Of a stretch of 60,176 nt of DNA, positions 50,787 through 60,176 are shown piece by piece. Under the pieces are notes generated by a model, which was not told the origin of the DNA, ran no database searches, and saw nothing but the letters and a program-made list of their open reading frames with translations. The position numbers and the translations under genes are program-made. The DNA comes from DAOTTI01 sp034437795. Its GTDB lineage: Bacteria > Chloroflexota > UBA11872 > UBA12225. Numbering within the stretch: the first letter of the stretch is position 1; each line of letters starts with the position of its first letter. The DNA lies in the NCBI GenBank assembly GCA_034437795.1, contig DAOTTI010000273.1:1-60176 (forward strand), read 5' to 3'.

Positions 50787-50912
50787 CCTTCTCCCTTTGG
50801 GAGACGGAACCCGGCGCTGGCCGTGTGGGGGGCTGCCGCGAGGCGCTGGAGCCAGTATGCTTTAGCGTCACCTCTGCCGGGACTGCGCCACGACTGAGCT
50901 TTGGAATGCGCC

Positions 50913-52274
50913 ATGACTGAGCTAATGACGAAGGAATCGCCGCCGTTCTCGCCGGTATCGATGGAGAAGCTGGTGTCGCTATGCAAGCGGCGAGGCTTCG
51001 TCTTCCCGAATAGCGAGATCTACGGCGGGTTTAACGGCGTCTGGGACTACGGGCCGCTGGGCGTGGAGCTGCGGAACAACATCAAGCAGGCCTGGTGGCG
51101 TGACCTGGTCTATGCCCGCACGGACATCGTGGGGCTCGACTCCGGCATCCTGGCCAGCCCGCGGGTATGGGAGGCGTCCGGGCACCTGGAGCACTTCAAG
51201 GACCCGCTGGTGGAGTGCCGCCACTGCCACAATCGCTTCCGCGCGGACGAGGTGGATCTGAGCCGGCCGTGTCCCGTCTGCGGCGTCAAGGACTGGACGG
51301 ACATTCGCCAGTTCAACACCATGTTCCGGACCTTCGTGGGCCCGGTGGAGGACGAGGCGTCGGTCGCCTACCTGCGTCCGGAGACGTGCCAGGCCATCTT
51401 CATGAACTTCCGCCTGGTGCAGCAGGCGGCGCGCAAGAAGCTGCCGTTCGGTATCGCCCAGATCGGCAAGGCGTTCCGGAACGAGATCACTACGGGGAAC
51501 TTCATCTTCCGCCTGCGCGAGTTCGAGCAGATGGAGCTGGAGTACTTCGTGCGCCCGGGCGAGGATGAGGCGGCCTTCGAGCAGTGGCTAAAGTGGTGCG
51601 TGGACTGGCTCCTGGCGCACGGCATCCGCCGCGAGATGATCGAGCTTCGCGAGCACCCCGAAGAGGAGCGGGCCTTCTATTCCAAGCGCACGGTGGACAT
51701 CTTGTACCGCTTCCCGTTCGGGACGCACGAGCTGTGGGGCATCGCCAACCGGACCGACTACGACCTGACCCAGCACATGAAGTATTCCGGCGAGGAGCTG
51801 GACTACTTCGACGAGGAGACGAAGGAGCACGTGGTGCCGTACGTCGTGGAGCCGTCGCTCGGCGTGGATCGGGCGATGCTCGTCTTCCTGCTTGAGGCCT
51901 ACGCCGAGGAGCAGGACAAGGAGGGGGTACGCACCATCCTGCGCTTCCACCCCCGCTTGGCGCCGGTGAAGGCCGCGGTGCTGCCGCTGGTGAAGCGGGA
52001 TGAGCGCCTGGTGGCGATGGCGCAGCGGATCTACGCCGACCTGCGGGGGGAGATGCTGGTGCAGTACGACGAGACCGGGTCCGTCGGCCGGCGCTACCGG
52101 CGCCAGGACGAGATCGGCACGCCCTGGTGCATCACAGTGGATAGCCAGAGCCTGGAGGACGGGACGGTGACCATCCGCGACCGCGACACGATGGAGCAGG
52201 TGCGCTTTCCGGCAGACGGCGTGCGGGACGAGATCCAGCGCCGCCTGCGCGCCCCCTGGCAGCGTCCGGCGTAA
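50913..52274 (+). CDS. glyS: Glycyl-tRNA synthetase, dimeric (eukaryote-like alpha2) type
   Basis: The product is 453 residues, the length of the single-chain class II GlyRS. Motifs: GFVFPNSEIYGGFNGVWDYGP at the N-terminus, a zinc-binding-like insertion CRHCHNRF and PCPVC, motif 2 FRNEITTGNFIFRLREFEQMELEYF, and motif 3 VEPSLGVDRAML. The anticodon-binding domain (VKRDERLVAMAQRIYADLRGE, DETGSVGRRYRRQDEIGTPWC) is intact. It charges tRNA-Gly. ATG 50913 is chosen; the TTG at 50901 is an alternative. It is the first gene of a plus-strand run leading to ppdK, dnaG and rpoD, an arrangement seen in related Chloroflexota. Confidence 0.96.
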   Translation: MTELMTKESPPFSPVSMEKLVSLCKRRGFVFPNSEIYGGFNGVWDYGPLGVELRNNIKQAWWRDLVYARTDIVGLDSGILASPRVWEASGHLEHFKDPLVECRHCHNRFRADEVDLSRPCPVCGVKDWTDIRQFNTMFRTFVGPVEDEASVAYLRPETCQAIFMNFRLVQQAARKKLPFGIAQIGKAFRNEITTGNFIFRLREFEQMELEYFVRPGEDEAAFEQWLKWCVDWLLAHGIRREMIELREHPEEERAFYSKRTVDILYRFPFGTHELWGIANRTDYDLTQHMKYSGEELDYFDEETKEHVVPYVVEPSLGVDRAMLVFLLEAYAEEQDKEGVRTILRFHPRLAPVKAAVLPLVKRDERLVAMAQRIYADLRGEMLVQYDETGSVGRRYRRQDEIGTPWCITVDSQSLEDGTVTIRDRDTMEQVRFPADGVRDEIQRRLRAPWQRPA

Positions 52275-52303
52275 GGCGCGGGGCGCGCTCAGGGCATTGA
52301 CCT

Positions 52304-52309
52304 TATAAT
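52304..52309 (+). promoter_or_regulatory. -10 hexamer TATAAT upstream of ppdK
   Basis: A perfect TATAAT lies 118 bases before ppdK. The 17 bases upstream contain no good -35 (the nearby TTGACC is only one base away), so support is partial. Confidence 0.35.
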
Positions 52310-52426
52310 CTGGCGAACGCAAGCAGACCTTGACATAACGGCACGAGCGCGCGCCGGCCGGTGCTGGCTGCGCGCCGCGCTCGATAGCCGGCGGAGCAGC
52401 AGAGCAGAGAGGAGCACAGGAGACAT

Positions 52427-55120
<2,694 letters not shown>

Positions 55121-56064
55121 GGCACGCCGGGGCTGGGCCGAGGGAGCAGCCCTCACCCCCTTCGGCCGGGGCCGCGCGGGGAGGGAGGAGGGACCTCACC
55201 CCCTAGCCCCCTCTCCGTGTCGGAGAGGGGGAACGAGGGCCACGGGTGTGGGGCTTGGCCCTGACGCTCCCGCTCCGACACAGAGAAGGGGAACGACGCC
55301 CGCGGGAGAGAAGGTAACCCGCAGTAACCTATGCACCTTCCGGCGGTCTACGAGGGACTTTGGCTCCAGAGCAAAGACGCACCGCGCGGGAAAAATAGGG
55401 CGGATCTCACCCCCTCGTGCCTCTCCGCGTCGGAGGGAGGAAACGCCGGCCATGGGGGAGAGGGCGTCGCCAACGGTCGCCCCGCCGCCCCTCAGACACG
55501 GACACGCGAGCAACGTCCATGTCCCGGCGTTATCCAGAACTATCGCACATGCCCCTTCGCGGCCAGGGGCGATTGCACCTCCTCGACGAAGCCCTCAGCT
55601 TCTCTCTGGGTTTCGGTGACGGCTCGACCAGCCGCAAACACTGGCCACCCCTCATCGCGGCCGTCCACCACACGCCCGAATGACGCCAGACCATGGCCCC
55701 TTGTTCCCCCTCTCCGTGTCGGAGAGGGGGCCAGGGGGAGAGGGCATCACCCCCCTGGCCGGCGTTTCCTCTCCCCTACACGGAGAGGGGGCTAGCGGGT
55801 GAGGGTTGCCCTCCTCTCGCGTGCGGGAGATGGGTCCAGGGCGAGCTCGCCCGGCCTGGGGGCGGCCTGCCCTCCTCTCGCGTGCGGGGAGAGGGGCCGG
55901 GGGTGAGGGCTGCTCTCCGTGTCCCCATGTCTCCGTGTCTCCGCGTCTTCGGGTCGATGGGGGGCAGCGGGGCGGCAGGGCAGGGCGCGAGGCGCTACAC
56001 TGCACACTGCACGGACAGGTGACGGGGACCTTGCGGCGCGGCGGCACGCCGCCGGAGGCGAGCC
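55121..56064. repeat. 944-base spacer of mosaic repeats between ppdK and dnaG
   Basis: No gene is supported. Repeat phrases include CCCTCACCCCCTTCGGCCGG (55150), CCCCCTCTCCGTGTCGGAG (55207 and 55706), CACGGGTGTGGGGCTTGG (55238), CGTGCGGGAGATGGGTCCAG and a near copy (55820, 55880), and TCTCCGTGTCTCCGCGTC words (55928). The part 55310-55410 and 55500-55680 is less repetitive, but its frames show no recognisable product. A possible short-leader element CTACACTGC precedes dnaG at about 55994. Confidence 0.65.
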
Positions 56065-58155
56065 ATGGCCGATCCAGTCATCGACGAGATCAAGCAGCGG
56101 GTGGACCTCGCCGATCTCGTCGGCCAGACGGTGCAGCTCAAGAAGAGCGGGCGCTATCTGAAGGGGCTGTGCCCGTTCCACCGCGAGCGCACGCCGTCGT
56201 TCTATGTCTACCCCGAGCAGGGCACCTACCACTGCTTTGGCTGCGGCAAGACCGGCGACGTCTTTACCTGGGTGCAGGAGACCGAGCAGCTAGACTTCGG
56301 CGAGGCGCTGCGGCGCCTGGCCGCACGGGCCGGCGTACCGCTGCCGGCGCGCCGCCCCCAGGGATCTGAGCGGGGCGGGCCGGAGCCGGAGCGGGCCCCG
56401 CCGGTTGGGGCGGAGGCGCTCCAGGCCGCGGCGGCGTGGTACCACGAGCAGCTGCTGCACGGCGCCGCGGGCGGGCCGGCCCGGGACTACCTGCGCGAAC
56501 GAGGCGTGACGCTGGAGACGGCCGCGCGGTTCGGGCTGGGGTGGGCGCCGGAGCGGTGGGACGCTCTCTACGGCCACCTGCGCCGGCAGGGCTTCTCCGA
56601 CCAGGCTCTGGAGGAGGCGGGCCTGGTGATCCGCGCGGAAAGCGGGGTGCGGGACCGCTTCCGCGGGCGCCTGCTCTTTCCCATCCGGTCCGCCGACGGC
56701 CAGGTGCTCGGGTTTGGCGGGCGGGTGCTGGGCGAGGCACGGGACGGCCAGCCGAAGTACCTGAACTCGCCCCAGACGGCCTACTTCGACAAGAGCGCCG
56801 TCCTGTACGGACTGGACCTGGCCCGCGGCGCCATCCGGCGGGAGGGGGAGGCGGTGATTGTGGAGGGCTACCTGGATGTGGTAGTGCCCCACCAGGCCGG
56901 CTTCCAGAACGTGGTGGCGTCGCTGGGTACGGCCATCACCGAGCAGCAGGTAGCGCTCCTACGGCGCTACACCAGCACGATGGTGCTGGCGCTGGATGCG
57001 GATGCGGCGGGACAGGAGGCCACGCTGCGCGGGCTGGAGGTGGCGCGCCGGGCCATGGCCGCGCGCCGGCGTCCCGTGCCCGGCGCGGCGGCGCGCGGGG
57101 GCTTCCTGGCGCTGTCGTCGGGAGAGATCAAGATTGCGCTGCTGCAGGGGGGCAAGGACCCGGACCAGATTGTACGGGAGGACCCGCAGGCATGGCGGCA
57201 GGCGATCCAGTCGGCGGTGCCGATGGTGGAGCACAAGCTGGCGGTGGAGCTGGCGCGGGTGGACCTGCGCGATCCGCAGAGCAAGCTGGCGGCGGTGCGG
57301 GAGCTGGCGCGCTTCCTGGTGCTGGTGCCGGACCGCATCGCCTGGGCCCACTACGTGGACGTCATCGCGCAGCGCTTGCGCCTGGACCTGCGGGCGGTGC
57401 AGGCGGAGGTCAGCCGCGCCGAACGGGCGGTGCGGGCCGCGGAGCGGCAGGCGGAGCGAGAGCGGGAGCGGGCCGGCGCTGCGGGGCCGGAAGGGCGCCC
57501 GGCGGAAGGGACCGCGGCCTCCGGCACGGCCCCTGGCGCGGCGCCTGGGGGCGGGACCGCGGGGGCTCAGGGGACGAGGGCAGGGCCGGCGCGTGACGAG
57601 TGGGGAGAGGAGGTGGCGGAGGAGCATCTGGTGCTGCTATTGCTCCTGGCGCCCCGCCTGATCCGCCGGATGCCGGTCCGGCTGGGGACGGACGACTTCT
57701 TCCAGCCGACGTGTCGAGAACTCTATCGGAGCGTGCTGGCGTACCTGGCATCCTCCCGCGATGGGGGTGGCGCCTCACCGGCAGGGGCTTCGGGGGCGGG
57801 AACGGAGCCGCCGCGGGGCCTGCCGGCGACCCTGGCCGGCGGGCGAGATGACCCATTTCGGTTGTTCTTGGACGCGTCGCTCGTGGCTTACTATGATGCC
57901 TTGGTAGCGCAGAGCCGCCGCCTGCCGCCGTACACGGATTCGCAGCTTGAGGCTGACCTGGTCGGGGTGGTGCGGCGGATCAAGGAGCGGAACCTGCGCC
58001 GGCAGTTGCTGGAGGCGCAGTACCTGTTAGCGGAGAGCGAAGGTGACGAGGAACGGGCAGCACTGGCACAGAAGGTGGGGCAGCTGGCCGGCCAGCTGGG
58101 GCGGATCCACCTGGAGCGTAGCCGGGCCGCGTTCTACACCTCCCCGCCGGGATAG
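56065..58155 (+). CDS. dnaG: DNA primase
   Basis: The product is 696 residues. The zinc-binding domain is CPFH (Cys36, His39) and CFGC (Cys57, Cys60). The TOPRIM part has VIVEGYLDVVVPHQAGF, ASLGTAITEQQ and LALDADAAGQEA with the expected acidic cluster. The polymerase core is followed by a helix-rich stretch with charged coiled-coil (SRAERAVRAAERQAERERER) and then an Ala/Gly/Pro linker of about 50 residues around 475-525. The C-terminal helicase-binding domain (LEADLVGVVRRIKERNLRRQLLEAQYLL) closes the protein. It makes primers for replication. rpoD follows 130 bases later on the same strand. Confidence 0.96.
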   Translation: MADPVIDEIKQRVDLADLVGQTVQLKKSGRYLKGLCPFHRERTPSFYVYPEQGTYHCFGCGKTGDVFTWVQETEQLDFGEALRRLAARAGVPLPARRPQGSERGGPEPERAPPVGAEALQAAAAWYHEQLLHGAAGGPARDYLRERGVTLETAARFGLGWAPERWDALYGHLRRQGFSDQALEEAGLVIRAESGVRDRFRGRLLFPIRSADGQVLGFGGRVLGEARDGQPKYLNSPQTAYFDKSAVLYGLDLARGAIRREGEAVIVEGYLDVVVPHQAGFQNVVASLGTAITEQQVALLRRYTSTMVLALDADAAGQEATLRGLEVARRAMAARRRPVPGAAARGGFLALSSGEIKIALLQGGKDPDQIVREDPQAWRQAIQSAVPMVEHKLAVELARVDLRDPQSKLAAVRELARFLVLVPDRIAWAHYVDVIAQRLRLDLRAVQAEVSRAERAVRAAERQAERERERAGAAGPEGRPAEGTAASGTAPGAAPGGGTAGAQGTRAGPARDEWGEEVAEEHLVLLLLLAPRLIRRMPVRLGTDDFFQPTCRELYRSVLAYLASSRDGGGASPAGASGAGTEPPRGLPATLAGGRDDPFRLFLDASLVAYYDALVAQSRRLPPYTDSQLEADLVGVVRRIKERNLRRQLLEAQYLLAESEGDEERAALAQKVGQLAGQLGRIHLERSRAAFYTSPPG

Positions 58156-58287
58156 GGGCACGGCGCGGCCGGCCGGCGATGACCGACGGGGGCGATCCGT
58201 GCAGCGGCCGATTTGGTAGGGTAGGGGCCTCCCGCTGAGGCTCCACGGTGCACGGGGTCCACGGGATCGGGGGCATTGAGAGTGCGT

Positions 58288-59493
<1,206 letters not shown>

Positions 59494-59846
59494 CCGGGGG
59501 TGGCTCGGGCTGCGCCGAACGCCAGTCGCCGGGCTCTCGTTCCTGGCGCTCCCGGGACCTAGTCCGTAGGGTCTGGTCAAGAGAGCGCTCGCCTGTATCC
59601 CCGTGCAAATGGCCAGCCGTTGCATTCGCCGCTGGCGCCCCGGAGGGGAATGATCCAGCATTCACGAGCGGAGTCGTCACCCTCGGCCGCTCCCATACGG
59701 AGAGGGAGATTGCGTTTGATCTAGGTTCACTCGATCCGTCCCATGGTCCTCTCCCTGACGGAGAAGGGCCTCCCCGCCGGCCGTCAATGAGCCAGGCCAG
59801 GGCGCACTCCGAGGGCGGGCCTTTTCTGATAAACTTCTGTGAATCT
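59494..59846. other. Spacer between rpoD and tRNA-Asn with one repeat unit
   Basis: No gene is seen. A palindromic unit lies at about 59685-59710 (CTCCCATACGGAGAGGG) and a full unit at 59738-59800 (CCTCTCCCTGACGGAGAAGG, then CCGGCCGTCAATGA and CCAGGCCAG). A terminator-like hairpin follows at 59794-59826. Confidence 0.5.
59794..59826 (+). terminator. Terminator-like hairpin with T-tract before tRNA-Asn
   Basis: AGGCC and GGCCT can pair around a GC-rich loop and are followed by TTTTCT. It would end transcription of rpoD before the tRNA gene. The stem is short and imperfect. Confidence 0.35.
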
Positions 59847-59921
59847 TCCCCGATAGCTCAACGGTAGAGCGGCCGGCTGTTAACCGGTAGGTTCGAGGTT
59901 CGAATCCTCGTCGGGGAGCCA
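59847..59921 (+). tRNA. tRNA-Asn (anticodon GTT), CCA encoded
   Basis: The cloverleaf is complete: acceptor TCCCCGA pairs with TCGGGGA, D-arm GCTC/GAGC, anticodon stem GCCGG/CCGGT with loop CTGTTAA (anticodon GTT at 59879-59881), T-arm CGAGG/CCTCG with loop TTCGAAT, discriminator G, then CCA. It decodes asparagine codons. It stands alone after rpoD, with no other tRNA in the window. Confidence 0.97.
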
Positions 59922-60176
59922 CTGCTGCGTCCGGCGTCGCCGTTATTTCCCGCATCCTCACAGCCTGCCATTCACACTCGGGGGATTCCAAACCCTCCCG
60001 CCCACCCACTATTGGAGGGCATGGGAAGGGCTGTTCGCCAGCCCCGTGGGTTGGGACGGCATGCTTGTCGGCTCCGATTGTTCAGTCGCCTTAGTGGTGC
60101 ATCCGCCAGGGATGCCGGACTATTCGGGCCTCCTCGGCAGGAGGTGCCCGCTGGCGTTACGGGTCCGGCCGATGTC
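59922..60176. other. Right-end stretch without a supported gene
   Basis: The stretch contains a small hairpin GGGCT/AGCCC at about 60027-60043 and a stronger one at 60125-60150 (CGGGCCTCCT, loop CGGC, AGGAG, GT bulge, GCCCG). A frame from ATG 60061 stays open to the edge (38 codons) but shows no recognisable product. The structure suggests a possible RNA element; nothing more can be said. Confidence 0.3.

Larger units (their letters stand above)
50351..50912. repeat. 562-base spacer of mosaic GC-rich repeats between proS and glyS
   Basis: The stretch holds GGGGGACACGGAGACGCGGG words (50380), two copies of a CGGGGCCGCGCC phrase (50420, 50466), a palindromic core at 50525 (CCTCTCCGACACGGAAAGGG), and a direct repeat of about 36 bases (CTCACACGGGGGAGA and AGGGAAGCGATGGGGG) at about 50598 and 50672. 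A full unit lies at 50719-50786, tail CCGGCCATGAATCATCC and GGCTAA, followed by a second core (CTTCTCCCTTTGGGAG). A 17-bp direct repeat (TGCGCCA-GACTGAGCT) flanks the glyS start at 50884 and 50907. TATGCT at 50856 may be a -10 for glyS. Confidence 0.7.

Noticed and set aside
52299..52309. TTGACC directly followed by TATAAT read as a full promoter upstream of ppdK
   Set aside because: The two boxes are nearly adjacent, far from the 17-base spacing needed; only the -10 is retained as a weak candidate.
55331..55795. 154-codon frame in the ppdK-dnaG spacer
   Set aside because: Its codons run through several palindromic repeats, and the protein sequence matches nothing.
59677..60009. 110-codon minus-strand frame containing GFEPRTYRLTAGRST
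   Set aside because: This is the well-known false protein made by translating a tRNA gene (here tRNA-Asn) on the wrong strand.
60061..60176. Open frame running off the right edge
   Set aside because: Only 38 codons without recognisable sequence; open frames of this length are common by chance at this GC content.

Overview
The window is a roughly 60 kb, very GC-rich stretch of a bacterial chromosome. Its gene content and order point to Chloroflexota, possibly a relative of the Thermomicrobia/Sphaerobacter branch. This is an inference from a glyS-ppdK-dnaG-rpoD run, a gap-pgk-tpiA run, an NfeD/SPFH pair, and many twin-arginine or lipobox solute-binding proteins. There is no plasmid or phage backbone, no CRISPR array and no insertion sequence with a transposase. 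The small spacers are crowded with short GC-rich palindromic repeats.

Region 1 (1-20.8 kb) is a catabolic and secretory accessory region. It holds a SelA-like PLP enzyme, two paralogous TIM-barrel-like proteins of unknown function, a secreted glycosidase-like protein, four solute-binding proteins (three sugar-type, one PhnD-type) with no permease or ATPase beside them, an IclR regulator, a secreted metalloprotease-like protein, an enolase-superfamily dehydratase, a cupin, a D-threonine-aldolase-like PLP enzyme, a metallo-beta-lactamase-fold hydrolase, a methyltransferase and a sulfatase-fold hydrolase. It looks like a system for taking up and breaking down sugar acids or glycans, but the substrate cannot be read from sequence.

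Region 2 (21-42 kb) is mostly housekeeping: gap-pgk-tpiA (glycolysis), an NfeD/SPFH membrane quality-control pair, a sugar-nucleotide epimerase, a PHP phosphoesterase, mnmA, a MoaB/MogA-type molybdopterin enzyme with a His-rich tail, a zinc-ribbon protein, a B-box/discoidin membrane protein, ftsY and ffh (both protein components of the SRP pathway), a carbohydrate-type lipoprotein and polX.

Region 3 (42-47 kb) holds lgt followed by three membrane genes related to complex I/Mrp antiporter subunits. They appear to lack the ionisable residues used for proton pumping, and an overlapping 35-codon ORF links the first two. A Gfo/Idh/MocA oxidoreductase and proS follow on the other strand.

Region 4 (50.9-60 kb) is glyS, ppdK, dnaG, rpoD and tRNA-Asn(GTT), all on the plus strand.

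Three window-wide patterns stand out. A palindromic repeat family has ends (GGCTAG) that repeatedly coincide with stop codons of neighbouring genes. Several genes without a Shine-Dalgarno have a -10-like hexamer 6-12 nt before the start codon, which suggests leaderless or near-leaderless transcripts. Several enzymes carry substitutions at canonical catalytic residues (PolX, the sulfatase, the metalloprotease, the antiporter subunits).
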